From Lonicera japonica (Eukaryota; Streptophyta; Magnoliopsida; Dipsacales; Caprifoliaceae): a stretch of 64,000 nt of DNA. The DNA lies in contig CM038467.1 in NCBI GenBank assembly GCA_021464415.1, positions 65,973,159 through 66,037,158 on the forward strand, read 5' to 3'. Below the pieces are notes generated by a model. The model was not told where the DNA came from. It did not search any database and was given only the letters and a program-made list of their open reading frames with translations. Both the position numbers and the translations under genes were made by a program. Position 1 is the stretch's first letter. Every line of letters starts with the position of its first letter. Shown in pieces: positions 34,020 through 47,493 of this stretch.

Positions 34020-34700
34020 GTAGGGAGTAACAAGTTGAAGGGCCACAATATATTTAATTATTTAATCAAATGTGTACCCTCATGTGGTATTTATTGCGAT
34101 TCATTTTCCCTTGACTTGTAGAAGGGAGAATGCTTTCAGGCCGAAGCATACTCAATGTATACGATGGAGAGCTTGAACGAGCACGTGAGGTGGAAGTGTG
34201 ATCCCACACTTATGCTCCCTTCTTCACAGTGATTGTATAATATAATATGCAATGAAATATTGAAGTTCATATTTTATTTGTTAGAAAACAAAAAGTACAC
34301 AAGGTGAACATATATATATATCTAAGTTCATTTTTTCTCAACATTAGAAAGTTAATTGTGCTTGAACAGTCGTCCTCAAATCAGTAGCACTAAGCACTAA
34401 ATATCCAAATATATATATATAACTTGGAGGCCAAGCCAAAAATAACTACAGAATATCATTTAGAATGTAACGACTAAGTCCTAAAAATTTAATGTAAGGA
34501 GTAACAAATTAAAAAGCCACAAGATAGTTATTTCATCAAAGATGTACCAGCATATAATATTGACTGTGATTCATTTTCCCCTTGGTTGGTAAAAGGGGGG
34601 GGGGTTTCAAGCCAAGGCATACATAATGCACATAATGGAGAGTTTGAATGAGTACGTGATGTGGAAGTGTTATTCCGCACTTATGCTCCCTTTGTCTTTT
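34020..34700. repeat. direct duplication inside the CACTA element, about 470-bp period
   Basis: 34020-34225 and 34490-34700 share gggagtaacaa, gattcattttccc, a gcatactcaatg/gcatacataatg stretch and tggaagtgt...cacttatgctccc in the same order. Both lie between the TNPA and TNP2 genes. The second copy has a run of nine or more G. Confidence 0.7.
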
Positions 34701-34919
34701 TCCCTTTGCTAGCCATAATTATTCTATTACAAACATGAAAATTAATTAATATAACATATTTAGTGAGTTGAAAAAACATTAATGATCATCTAGTATATTG
34801 TTAATTCATTCAAATAAATAACATTAAAGACAAAAACAAAGAAATAAACTAAGAAATATATGTTAGCATAGAACCAAACTAACCTAAGACACATTTTATG
34901 CATTATTATAATTAATTCA

Positions 34920-37900
34920 TCATTCATCCATCTCATCCTCGTAATCCTCTTCTTCAGGCATAGTTGTATCAACAATTGTGCCAATAACCCCTTCCCTTTC
35001 ATAAGTTTCATTTTTAACTTTATTGAGGTCTTGCCCTTTAAATGGCTCCGCTTGAGGGACTTTTAATTCTTCTTCGGCAGTTGAATACTTATAGAATCTG
35101 TCTCTTGGTTTTACCCGAATAACAATATGCCAATCTGGTTCTAATGGATCTTGCACGTACCAAACTTGTTATACTTGGGACACTAGTATGAAAGGTTCAT
35201 AACTTTGTAGATTATCTTTGTGTAACAAGTTTTTCAAGTTCACTAATGTAAACTTAAAGTTATCTTCTTTTATACCTCGCTCATGAATCCAATTACATCT
35301 GAAAAGCACGAACTTCATACCATTAAGGTAATGAATTTCAATAATGCCTATCAATTGTCCATAATATGTAACGTCTCCTGAGACAGGGTTTGCATCTTTC
35401 CGATGCTTTTAAAACCACACCGCTATTTTGAGTTTTCTTACGAACATCAACTTTCTTTGTTCGAAATCAAAAGCCACGAACAATATAAGCTTTGAATGCA
35501 AATGCATCTTTTATAGGACCAAGAGCCAAGTTCCTTATCTCGCTTAATAGTTGGGCATCATTCGCTAAATTACAGGGTCAAGTCGCAATGGAATTCTTTT
35601 CCTAACAGGACGACCAAAGTAATTGCCTCCGTCATCATTTCTAACGGGTTGACTCAACCTTGTTTTCACATTAACATCCAAGTACCTTGAACAAAAAGTC
35701 GTGCATTATTCCATAAGAACTGCCTTAGCAATTGAAGCCTCGGGATGAGCACAATTGCGTATAAAGAGTTTTAGACTACGAAGATATCTTTTCATTAGGT
35801 ACATCCAACGATAAAGCACTGGGCCAGCATTCCATAATTCATTTGCCAAATGAATTGGCAAGTGCTCCATCACGTAAAAAAAGCCTAGTGGAAATATGTT
35901 ATTAAAACTACACAGTGTAAAAGCTACACAATTGTCAAATTTTTCAATATCGACTTCAGAAATTGCATTAGAACATAAAATCACAAAACAGTTACTTAGC
36001 TCAATCAAGGCTTTGATAACATTCTTTGGCAATATGCTCTGTACAACAATTGGAAGGAGTTGCTGCATTAGAATGTGGTTGTCATGGTTCTTAGGCCCCT
36101 ATATACTTCGATCTTGTGTATGCACACATCGTGAAATATTATACGAATAACCGTTTGGCACTCTGACATTTTGTAGAACTTTCAAAAAGATGTCTTTCTC
36201 TTTGTTACTCATTATGAACTCCGTTAAAAGGAAATATTCTATATTTTCCCATCGTGGTTGAGGATGTAAGGCTGGCCTGATATTCATATCCTTTAAGTAT
36301 TTTATGGTTTTCAAATTGTCTTTTGTTTTACTCTTAGTGCATAATAATGTAAATAATACATTATCAAAAAAAAAAAATTCAATATGCATGACATCAAGAT
36401 TGTGGCGAACCAAATTATGCTCCAAATATGGCAATTCAAAGAAGATATTATTCTTCTTCCAATCAAGCCTTGTTTTTGTCAAATGACCTTTTGTGTTTTT
36501 TGCAAGCTCCTTTCTAATTGTCCCCTTGCCCTCCTTTTGAACACATATATCTTCCTTCTTGTATTCGGTTCCAATGTCGAGTTCAATTAATTGTTTCAAT
36601 ACTTGTGACCCTGACAATATACGTGGCGATTGCTTCTTATCAACCCTCCCATTAAAAGTTGCTCTTTTAGGACGAAACTTATGATTGCTTATTAAGAACC
36701 TATGGTGATCGACCCAATAGCATTATTTACCGCCATTTGGTAATCTTATTGATTGATGGTCTTTGTTGCAACAAGGACAAGCATATTCCCCTTTTGTGCT
36801 CCATCCTGATAACATGGCATATGTAGGAAAATCATTAATAGTCTTCAACAGAGCTACATGTAATTGAAAGAAGTTTTTTGCTAAACGCATCATAAGTTAA
36901 TACGCCTTCATTCCATAACACCTTTAACTCATTTATTAGTGGTTGCAAAAATGCATCAATCTTATCACAGAGGCTTTGTGGCCCATTAATAAGAATAGAC
37001 AAAATGAAATGAGGTTGTTCATGCATAACCATGGGGGGAAATTATAAGGAATTAGCACAACAGGCCAAGTACTGTGAGCAACACTCATATTAGCAAATGG
37101 ATTGAACCCATCAGTTATTAACCCAAGTCTGACATTGCAACTTTCACTAGCAAATGAAGGGTTTTTCTGATCAAAAAATTTTTAAGCACGAGAGTCCACA
37201 GGATGCCTCATTACACCATCATCTGTTCGTTTCTCTATATGCCATTTCATGAGCGGAGCAGTACATGACAACCAAAATAGCCTTTGTAATCGTGGCTTCA
37301 AAGGAAAATATCTTACCCTTTTTTCGGGCACTCTAGTGACGTTCTTACCTTGCTTAACTTGATCACCTTCAACTATGGCAACTTTTTTATATCGAGAAGC
37401 TTCACTAATGTCACACTTCTCAAGATTTTCATATTGGTCTTTAAACAACATAAGTCTGTAGTTAGCTTATTAGCGAGATACCAAGATTTTGGAATCTTGG
37501 CATTAAGGAATACATTTCTCAAAACCTCCAACAACACTGTGAATGAACGATTTGTCCATCCATCAAGCTACTTCAAGTTCAAAAGTTCAACTGCGAATGA
37601 TAGTTTTGTAATTCTTGCAGGGCAATTCTCATACAACTCGGTTTCTGCCTATTTTAGAAGCTTGAAATATGTTGGCATGTTGTCAATAGTCAATAGAGCA
37701 CCTTCGGTTCTCACTTCTTCGTTACCTATATCGTCGTTTATGTGTGGAACTTGTATTCCCCCTTAAACCATTGTAATCATATTAGCTCCAAAATTTGATT
37801 CTAGTGGTGCATTGTCAAGTACGACTCCATCCCTAAAATTATCATCACTATTAACCGGAGCACTAAAATTTTCCTCGTGGTATATCCAATTCTAATAACT

Positions 37901-38128
37901 CCTATCAAATCCATACATTTCTATATGACCCATGATAGTTTATGAATTGTGATAGAATCGATTGACACACCTAGTACAAGGGCATTTTATATGATAAATC
38001 TCTTTACTCCTATTCATAAAGGTAAAATTTATAAACCCTTTAACACTATCGATGTATTCTTTCGAATTCCTATTTCGTGACAAGATCCAACTCTTGTCCA
38101 TATCCTTTCCAAGATAAATTATAGTCAC
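34920..38128 (-). pseudogene. TNP2-like transposase of the CACTA element
   Basis: Domains appear in the normal order on the minus strand. The transposase-associated domain at 38128-37940 has MDKSWILSRNRNSKEYIDSV and HIKCPCTRCVN. The TNP2 core at 37451-36835 has RYFPLKPRLQRLFW and LQPLINELKVLWNEGVLTYD, and at 36617-36099 FFELPYLEHNLVRHNLDVMH and NVRVPNGYSYNISRCV. The DUF4218 region (36068-35706) has MQQLLPIVVQSILPKNVIKA, GPVLYRWMY and RNCAHPEASIA. The DUF4216 region (35354-34920) has YYGQLIGIIEI-type, QVWYVQDPLEPDWHIVI and an acidic end. The frame is broken many times, so the transposase is dead. Confidence 0.85.
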
Positions 38129-38160
38129 CTAGCAAGAAGGAAACTTTCATAATTATAGTA

Positions 38161-39039
38161 ATTACTCTATAAATATATAGACATGAAGAAAATGTTGAGA
38201 CCACTGTGTTATGAACTCTTAAGTTAGCAGCTCAAGAAGAAGCATTTAAAAAGAAAAAGAGAATAAATATATTTAATTGGCCTAAAGTTATAAGCAATCA
38301 ACAATCATAGCTACTGTCAATCATTTTGAAAGAAATTAAATTAACATAATATAGATTAAAAATGAAGTTATAGACAAATAAGAAGACAAGTAATGATAAT
38401 ATATTTCATACCAACATTAGCAAAACCCCCCAACATAAAGTAACAAATAATTTATCTTATAAACCATTTTCATTCCTTAACTAACAAAACTTTAATTTTT
38501 TTCCCCTCTCTTTATATATATATATATATATTATCACTTCCATGAACCAGCAATTAATTAGGTGTATATTATTACATGATCAAGTGGTTCTAAATTATAA
38601 TTGCCTTTTGAGATCTGTACTTGTGAAAAGCTAATTTTATAATTTTAAGTGTCAGACAAGAGAAAGAAAGATGGAGAGGAGTGTAATTAAATATATTAAA
38701 TAACAAAAACATAATTTATAATGTTAATGCAATTTGAAACTGCTACATAAAATGAAACTTTAACAAACTTTAATGTTTCTTTCCTTTTGAACATATGAAC
38801 AGTTTTCCTTTCATGCTTAACAAGCAACCAAGTGTTCAACTCAAATTCCCAAATCATCACTAATTAACATAAACATGACAATCGATCGTATTAAAGTACG
38901 TCGTGAACATTATGCAGTTCCATAATGTTTATCCAACAACGAACCACTTTAATCACTTAAATAACAGAATAAAGAAAAATACACATGGAAGTGCAATTAT
39001 CAAGTAATGATGGAAGATATGGTATTGATGATAAGGAAC
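38161..39039. other. AT-rich, no gene seen
   Basis: It contains an (AT) microsatellite at about 38513-38531. No CACTA end could be placed here. If the minus-strand host gene is real this is part of its second intron. Confidence 0.4.
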
Positions 39040-39136
39040 CTGTTGTTTAACACCAAAAGGAGAGGCAGAGATATAAGAGACAGTCCAATCGTACAAAACA
39101 TAAAGATTCGTAGCTAAAGCTGTAACATTCAGCAAC
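39040..39136 (-). CDS. exon 2 of a putative host membrane-protein gene
   Basis: A 97-bp exon bounded by a strong acceptor (ttttccttcttcttag) and a donor (CAACAG/GTTCC). It encodes LLNVTALATNLYVLYDWTVS followed by YISASPFGVKQQ, a hydrophobic segment that could be a membrane helix. It begins with the single base needed to complete the codon left open by the exon at 47494-47615 and ends in phase 0. I do not recognise the family. The next exon to the left was not identified; CACTA and LTR insertions may separate it. Confidence 0.45.
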
Positions 39137-40981
39137 CTAAGAAGAAGGAAAATTTAGTTAGTAATTTCATCGTGAAAAAGCCTACAATAATAAACTTCTT
39201 GAGTTCTTGAACTAATTAAATTTATCACTAAATTACAAGAAGTAGATAAGAACTAATTATGTCATCGGTAGGTTACCAACAAATGACCATATGGGCTAAA
39301 AAAACCAATCAATTATATGTAAAAACACACATTACTATCTCAACATGAAAGGGCACTTTCCCATGCTGGCTTTCCCTATGTCATTTTTCCTTTGGTTCAA
39401 TTTACTTGGTTTTGTTAGTTGGAAAGGCACCATATATATATATGAGGGTGGGGGGGAGGGGGGACGAAAAGAAAAATAAGGTCTTTCTCATTAAATTTAC
39501 TTAATTCTCTTCCACTTCAAAGTTTGTTGCTGTTGGTCATGTTTTTTTATTCTAAGACTTTCCTTTTATTTGATTTAAACTAATTACACTTGTTTTCAAA
39601 TAATTAAAGGATGAATCTCATTAATTTCTATATTTAAAGTTATAAAGAATAGGAAAAGAATATTCGCATTCAAACATCTTTTTTGCCATATATAATTTAG
39701 TACAAGCTTCAAACAATTTAGAGCGCAAGAGTTCGCCAACACTTGCTACTGTGTAGTAAGATTATTGCAAATATTGTTAACTTAATTGATCATACAATTT
39801 TATATACATTGTTGGAGATGTTACAAGGATACCAAATATTAAATACAAGAGAGAGATATGACACGGCCTGCCATCCAGCACAAATACAAAAGCAAACTTG
39901 GTAACCCACATACATATAATTCCAGAGTCCCAATTAAGAATCTTATTTATCTTGAAAAAAATATTTTTTTTAAAATGCTTAGTAGGATCCGACTCCTCTC
40001 CATTATAGTGTTCCGTCAATTTCCCCCAATGGACCTTTAGATGGATGACAAATGGCATTAAACAAATTAAAGGTCTACATTAATCTCACTTACTCTTGTC
40101 ACAACCCAAGGTTAATTTAGCTAAGGAAAAATTAACGAAGAGATTTCATCGTTATCGTCCTGGTGAAAAGTTTTGGCTCGCAAATTTGATTCAATCGCAA
40201 AAAGTCATCATCAAAATAAATATCAATAACAAGAAATCTTCATTAAATATATCAATTGCTAAACTACATATCTCTTTTCTTCCACTTATCATTTCGGGTC
40301 TTCATTTACATTTTTTCTATGGGTTTACCAAATCAATTTGCCCTTCTTTCATTCTCCAGGTATGTTTTATTACAGAAATTTTGTGTTCATATAATGTTAA
40401 CTAACTTTAAGTAATTTATGTTAATTCTATATGCATGATGCACATGAATAATTCGTGATTTTTTTTATGAGGAATTGCATTAATGATATTTTAAACAAAA
40501 TCAAACAAATGCAGTCCCATATCTTTTTCTAGGGCATATTCAATTACCACAATTTGATGTATTAAATAAGATTATTCTTGGTCATTTGTTAATCTAAAAA
40601 TAGTGCATTTCTTTAAATGCACAAAAGCAAAATAAGACTCTTAATTTGACAGTAGGGGCCGGTATAAAACTCTTAATTTGACATTGGGGGCATCTCTTTC
40701 TTCTTTAGTAATTAAAGGAGTTGTAAAATAAGGGAGAAAAAAAGAAAAATAAGAAAATCACAGCCACATGATAAATCATAATTTGGTGTGGAATCTACTG
40801 ATATAATTGCATTATTATTCTTTAATTCAAGCTCCTGGGAGTACAATTACAATTATATACAATTAAGCATATAATGGTTTTCCCTTTCTGTAAATTCAAT
40901 ATTAGTCCTTCCAATAGATGAAATTAGAATTTACATTGTATCATTTAACTAACATTTTACTTTATGTTTTGTTTCAAGGTA
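39137..40981. other. non-coding, probable intron of the minus-strand gene
   Basis: AT-rich with a G-rich run at 39447-39465 and a duplicated aactcttaatttgaca phrase at about 40638 and 40668. Minus- and plus-strand ORFs of 60-100 codons at 39.8-40.4 kb show no domain. Confidence 0.4.
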
Positions 40982-43900
40982 ATGGATAATATGGATAATA
41001 CAGCTAATAATACTTTAGATGACCATATTGATATTCCAAAGTCGAAGCCTCATTTGGTAATGAAACTTTGGATGGAATTTGACTCAGATGAGGAAGCATA
41101 TATGTATTACAATGATTATGCAGGGGCGATTGGCTTTAGTATTCGAAAGGGGTACGTGAACAAGAACAAAACTCATGGTTATGTGACTTTCAGAAAGTTC
41201 ACATGTTATAAAGAAGGTCATCGAGAACAAGATAAACGTGATGCTTTGGTGAAAAAACCTCGAAAGGAGACCAGAACTGGTTGCTTAGCACACATTGTTA
41301 TAACTCGTCAGCTTAATGGAAAATTTTGTGTTACTGGATTTAAAAAGAAGCATAATCATCCTCTTGCTCCTCCTTCGGTGGCTCACATGTTACCTTCACA
41401 AAGGAAGATATTAGAAATGCAAGCACATGAACTTAACTTAGCAGATGATTCTGGAATACATTTTAAGCCTACTTACGAATATGCAGTTCGCCAAGCGGGT
41501 GATCGAGCTAATTTAGGCTACACAAGTCGAGATCTTAAAAACTATCTTTGTGACAAGTGTAAAAATGACTTGAGGTATGGAGAAGCTGGTAGTTTACTAT
41601 ACTATTTTAAAATACAGAGATTATAAGACCGTTTTTCATTTTTCAATTCATTTGGATGATGACGGCCTAATAACAAATGTTTTTTGGGCTGATGCAAAGA
41701 TGATTATGGATTATAATGTGTTTGGAGACGTGTTATCCTTTGATACAACCTATAGGACAAATAAAAACTATAGGCCTTTTGGATTATTTGTTGGGATGAA
41801 TAATCATAAAAACATGGTGATTTTTAGTGCTTGTTTGTTATATGAGGAGACAATTGAATCTTTTAAGTGGCTTTTTAAGAAATTCATAGAAGTTATGTCT
41901 GGGCGAACACCAAAAACATTTATAATGGACCAAGATCCGGCAATGAGTAAGGCAATTTCATTGGTGATGCCTGAGACATATCATCGATTATGTGTATGGC
42001 ACTTGGAGAAAAATGCTTGTAAGCACCTTAATCATGTCTTTAGAGCCCACGAGTCTTTTCATAGCGATTTTAGCAAATTAGTTTACCATTATGAGGTCGA
42101 AGAAGAATTTTTGACTGCTTGGGATGACATGCTTGAAAAGTATGGGCTTAAAGATAATGAATGGTTAAAAACTACATTTTCTTTGAGACATAAGTGGTGT
42201 ATGACATATGGAAGGAACACCTTCTCAGCTGGCATGAGAAGCACACAATTGAGTGAGAGTTTTAATGGGTCTTTAAGGGGCTATCTTAAGTTTGATTTGG
42301 ACTTGGTGCAGTTTTTTAAACACTTTTAGAGAGCAGTTGATGACAAGCGGTTCAATGAGTCATTACTTGTTATTATTAATAGCTATGAAAATGATGAGTC
42401 ATTTTGCAAATACAAGGTTCGCACACATGGTAGAACTGAAGAGCACACGATTATAACAAAACCATATGAAACAATGGTTTCTTGTAGTTGTAAATTATTT
42501 GAATATCTTGGAATACTATGTCGCCATTCCTTAAAAATTCTTGATTTGATGAATATAAAGATGGCAATCCCAAGTCACTGCATCTTGAAAAGGTGGACCA
42601 AAAATGCAACAGTTGCACAAAGAATTGACATAAATGAAGCTAACAACGAATATGATCCTTTCTTAGAGGTCACAAAGCGTTATTGAGTTTTATGTCGTAC
42701 TTTTGTTCAACTTTCAGTTGAAGCTTCTGATTCCAAAGAAGGCTACAAACTAACTGTAAAGTATGCTAACAAGCTAAGGAGAAAGTTGAAGGAATGCAAG
42801 GAGCAAGCTAGATGTGAAGGTCAAGTAGCCTCATCGATCAATTACTCTTGAAGATCCAAAAACTAATGGTGGATGTGAAGTCCATGTAAACAGTGCAAAG
42901 TTTACGAATATAAAAGGATTAAAAAGGAAGGAGCCTACATATCGAGGTAAAAATTGTAAGTGCCATTCCTCGGCTACAATTTTTGGAGCATTTCGAGTCA
43001 AAAAAGTCCTTCTTTCGTGTCTAGGATTGCACACCTCTCGGTCTTATTTTTCAGAGTCTTGGTATTATTTTTTTAGCATCAAAGTCGTGTCCGAGAAGCA
43101 AGAATTGCGGAGATAAAAATTCAAGTATATATTTTTTGTCTTTATCCGCTTATCTTTTGATATTTCCATAAGTTCCAGAATTTAAAAAAAATGAATTTTT
43201 AGAATTTTTAATTAATGTGTTTTAAATGTGCTTTTATGCCTTTATTATTATATTATTGTTAGTAGCTTTAAATGTGTTTATTATATTTCCTTTCTTTCTT
43301 TGACTGCCGACATACTCAGATACACATATATACTTTTACTTTTCCTCTTTAGTTATTTTGAGCCTTTGGATTAAAAGTAATTGTGGCCTTTTATTGATTA
43401 GCTATATATTTTCTTTTCTCATTGAGCCCTAGACTAAGAGCAGCAGCAGCTTTAAACACACCAAACCCCTGAGCCTTACTCTTCTTCTTCCTATTCTTCT
43501 TCTCTCTTTCTTGGTTCTCTCTCTAGAAAAATTAAAGAACTCAAGTTCTTGATTAAGTTTTTTTCTTGTATTAATCTAGAAATTGTTTTAGATTGATTGA
43601 TTTATTTTTTCTCATCTTGAGAGAGATTTTTGGTTTAATTTGTATTTGAATTTTGGGGTTTTTGGAAGTTCGAATTTGGGGGTTTTTGATATTGAAGATT
43701 CAAGGTTAACTTTTCTATTTTTTTTATCTGTATACACTCGGTGTTGCGGCTGTGATTTCGTTACTGTGTGGTTTATCCGGATCTATTTTGTTATGGTTGT
43801 GTATATTCCGAGTGTATAATTTTTTGGGAAAATCGGTTGTGCTTTGTTCTTGACGGTGGTTACACTTGGTAGTGTGGCTAAGATTTTCGTTGCTGTGTAT

Positions 43901-45483
43901 TTTCCTGCTGTGTACATGCACTAGTGCTACTTGTGGATCGACAGTGCTTTTGTTTCCCTTCTTAAATCTGGTACCATCATTCCTAATCCTTTTTGATTAA
44001 TTAGTATTAAATATATTCTTAAAATCCATTTTGAGATATATGGATTAGTGTTTTTGTGTGCATAATTTTGGTGTTAATTGAATTTGAAAACATTTGGTTA
44101 TAAGTTGTTATCTACTGTTATCTGCTGCTATAATCTGTTTTTTTTTTAAATCTGATTTTTGGTACATTCTATATCCGAATTTGGTGCTATTGCTATTGAA
44201 AATTAGTGATTAATTGTTGGATACGCTGAAAATCAGTTTGTGTTTTATTCTGCTATTTTTGTGCTGAAAATCCTAAATCTATTATATTGATATTGTTGTC
44301 TTAGAATCTGCTTTGCTGAGTTTTTGTGAAAATCTGGTTGTGACAGATTTTGTGAATGCTATTTATATGAAAATTCTTGATTTATTTTTCTGGAAACTTT
44401 TTGAAACTAAAGTTGTTCAAATCTGGAACTTATGAAATGTATTTGATTGAGCTTATTGTTGTTCTTGATTCTTGTTGAGGTTATCTCGGAAAGTTTACTG
44501 TTATTGGTTTGGTTTGTGAGTTTTGTCGAGTCGGCTTGGTGAGGGAAGTGTGTACGGGTGTGTGCATTAAGGTCCTTATAATTCCTTTTGTCTGTGTAAA
44601 ACTCTTGTAAAAACTTTTAAATAGTGGATTTGTTCTGAGGGAAGGTGCCTCTGTGGATGTTTCTCTCACTTGAGAGTTTACCACGTAAAAAACCGTTGTG
44701 TTGTGATTGATTGGTTAATTCTCTATATTAGTTCATTAATTGTATCAATATCACAAATGTTTTCAAGAATCTTAAAAAACTAAATAAGTGTTTCATAAAA
44801 CTCAATTTCTACACTCTTGAAAAGTAAACTTCTAGTTTATTTTTAATTTTGGATTATCCATTGTGGGAATTTTAAAAATCGTCCAAAATGCTTCTTTGAA
44901 AAGGTTCAAAAGAAAAAAAAGTCTCCATCAACAAAAGCATTTCCATCTCATGTAGTCCCACATGTAAACAATTGCTCAAGTCCTTATATTATTTGTCTAA
45001 AACAAGTCGACACAACAACGGTAAGGATAAATTCCACAAAATATCATGGTTTTAATAAATTTTCAACATGTACTTCGTTGCATTGCTTATTGTTTATGTG
45101 TTTATATTTATGTTTTAATAACAGGGACCATCAGAAATGTATTTCAATACCTGGTGCACTTCCGAGCAATCTAATGTAATGCCTCATGGAGGATTCTCAC
45201 AACTTTTAAGGGTTAGACTCTACAAAACTTGTATGATATTATACACAAATTGTAAACGTTTCTTGTAAACATTATCTAATTTTGCAAACTATGACAAAAC
45301 ATCAATTGCAGGAATCAATATGTGGTGACTCAGTTATAAATGCCCAACCGTTAAATACTATCGAAAACATTAAGGTAATTTTGCAAGATTATAAATTTTA
45401 TTTCAACTACATTATAAAGGAAAATAAAATAAAGTTTCATTTGACGTAATTGCAATTTTTGCTTTTTGTAGGAGATCAATTAA
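40982..45483 (+). pseudogene. FAR1-RELATED SEQUENCE (FRS) gene, nearly complete, few lesions
   Basis: ATG at 40982 (MDNMDNTANNTLDD). The FAR1 DNA-binding domain has MEFDSDEEAYMYYNDYAG, FTCYKEGHRE, TGCLAHIV and HNHPLAPP (Cys-Cys-His-His). The MULE-type DDE domain has LSFDTTYRTNKNYRPFGLF, FIMDQDPAMSKAI and LCVWHLEKNACKHL. The SWIM zinc finger CSCKLFEYLGILCRH (about 42483-42527) follows, then NKLRRKLKECKEQ. C-terminal exons with good splice sites lie at about 44904-45020, 45125-45211, 45312-45374 and 45472-45483, all in phase and ending in TAA. Lesions: a frameshift at about 41612, TAG at 42327, TGA at 42684 and a frameshift at about 42835. Intact relatives regulate light and development. Confidence 0.8.
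42948..44890 (+). other. 1.9-kb intron or insertion in the FRS gene
   Basis: Coding similarity breaks after KRKEPTYRG at a donor-like CGAG/GTAAAAATTG and resumes near FEKVQKKKKSPSTK at about 44885. The stretch between has a CT-rich leader-like segment (43470-43530) and related phrases at about 43735 and 43860 (acactyggtrgtg). It could be an LTR fragment or a true intron; no TSD or LTR ends were found. Confidence 0.4.
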
Positions 45484-47493
45484 CGTGCTCTTCCAAATGC
45501 AAGGCTAAGATGAAGGCTACAATATTTGGCATCAATAAGCTGAGATAAAAGTTATTGTGCTGGGCACAGGATTAAATTTTTATTTAATTTGCACGGTGTT
45601 TATGTTTAGCATTTTATAATTATTAGTTTATCTAAAGGATCAAATTACTAATTTTTTTTTATTATATTCAGAACTAAAGAAGTTTTTTTCAATTTGAGTA
45701 AAAATTTACTGCAATGATAATATGGTGTGGTGTTGGTTAACTAAGGATTAAAGCTCTTTCTTATTAAAGGTTTATGAATAGAGAGCTAACTCTGAGTGCT
45801 ATGCTTTTCTAGTTTATTTAAGTATGTCTAATGCATGGGTATGATTTTTTAGTTTACATACTCCTACTCATCAGGTTGCTAATTTGAAATGAGAGACCCA
45901 TGTTTTACATTAAAAATGCCATAACTAAAAATTTAAAATTCAAAATTTAATAAAAATTTAATATTTAAAATCTACTAATCAAGATCAATTAAACAAGATC
46001 CATCATGACTATGGAATTATGTAAAAAAATACCAATAATTTGTTCTACATTAAAAATGTCATAACACAACCAATATTTTTCCCATAGGAAATTAAGGCAA
46101 TCAAGCATATTTAATTGATATTTTTCATGCAATTCAATTGCCTAGAACTTATTTTCTTTCCATGCAAATTTTATGCTTACAATCAAACGCACCCTAAAAG
46201 TTGCAAAATGTGAAGATTTTGGCGTGCTGAAAGCAATGTAAGATACGAGGCAGTCTATTTATTCACATGACTTCATTTTTGTTAACAAGATGAGTCTCAT
46301 CTTGGGATTATGGCCATAAACTTGAAGACCGAAACTTTTAAGATATAAGAATGACAAGATATATATTCAGCAAGTTAGAAATGGGCAATAACATTTGACG
46401 CAAAGCTCTACTAAAAACCAACAGTAACATCAATCTGAGTAAAAAGATGAGAGTCTTGGTTCTAAGTCTTGTAAAAATAGTGAATCTAAATATTTTGTGT
46501 TAAAAGGTAGTGTTAGGCATAGTTGGATGAATCTTTACATAAAAAGAAAAATCAAGACCTGAAGCCTATAAGGCCAAGATTCTTTCTGTTAATCTCTAGG
46601 ATCTCTTTTAGTAAAGACTATAATTGAACTCGCTTCTTTAAGGTATAGATGCAAAAGAATTTGCATGATCATTTAGATTTCAACGCAAGTCCCATAAATC
46701 GTTCTTTTTTTTTCTTTTCTTTAGAATGAACAATGATTTAAAATCGCTGCCCAGGGCCCTAGTAACTAGGCTGGTGATATGTCGCCTCTTCTAGGTTGAA
46801 ATTTATTTTTCCTTAAAAAGTGTCAAAGTCATAGTGAAATATCAATTTGTGACGGAGGGAAAGCTACAACTATATTCATGAGTGTGTGCTATTGCTAAAA
46901 ATACTCTCATAGAATGAAAGTACTTGTGGTAGAATGCTCCCTCTTTTATTCAAGAGAGAAACTATAAATCATAAATATCAGTATTCGCTAACTATAACAG
47001 TGAAAAGAAAAAAACAAAAAAGACAAAAGATTGGAGCTTGGGTGACAATTTCCTCGTATTTAAAAAAGAAGAAAGTAACATTACAATAAATGGCTAAAAG
47101 ATCATTGTACAAGGCCACCATAAAAAATAACGTGTCTCAATTTTCCCATGGAAAATACAGTTTCAAAAGCAACTAACAAATTCCTAATTTAATTGGCAAA
47201 AATGGTAAAAGATATTCTACACAATGTTAAGAGAAACATAATGAATTTAATATAATCTGGCACCACGAATTCAAGCAAGAGTTTCCATCGAGAATGCGAA
47301 CAAAGGAGAAATGTTATGCACACAAAATACTTCACCAAAAATAATTACATTACTTTAACCAAGACACTGCCAAGTAAATCGACATTTTGTAGAGTATTTA
47401 GCAGTTTAGCTCTTATCAAATTCAATTCAATAATTAATAGAAGAAAAAGGAACTGAGAATTGTAGAATTACCAATTTATACAACCAACTGTAC
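45484..47493. other. no gene seen, probable intron of the minus-strand gene
   Basis: AT-rich. No domain-bearing ORF and no clear element ends on either strand. Confidence 0.4.

Larger units (their letters stand above)
31298..38160 (-). mobile_element. CACTA (En/Spm) transposon, decayed, right end not located
   Basis: The left tip CACTACAAAAAAAATG at 31298 is followed to about 31760 by subterminal copies of gggacgg/ccgtccc motifs in both orientations. The minus strand then carries a TNPA-like gene (32.5-33.6 kb) and a TNP2-like gene (34.9-38.1 kb), the two-gene organisation of plant CACTA elements. The end beyond 38.1 kb could not be recognised, so the right boundary given is only the end of visible coding sequence. 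Confidence 0.7.
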
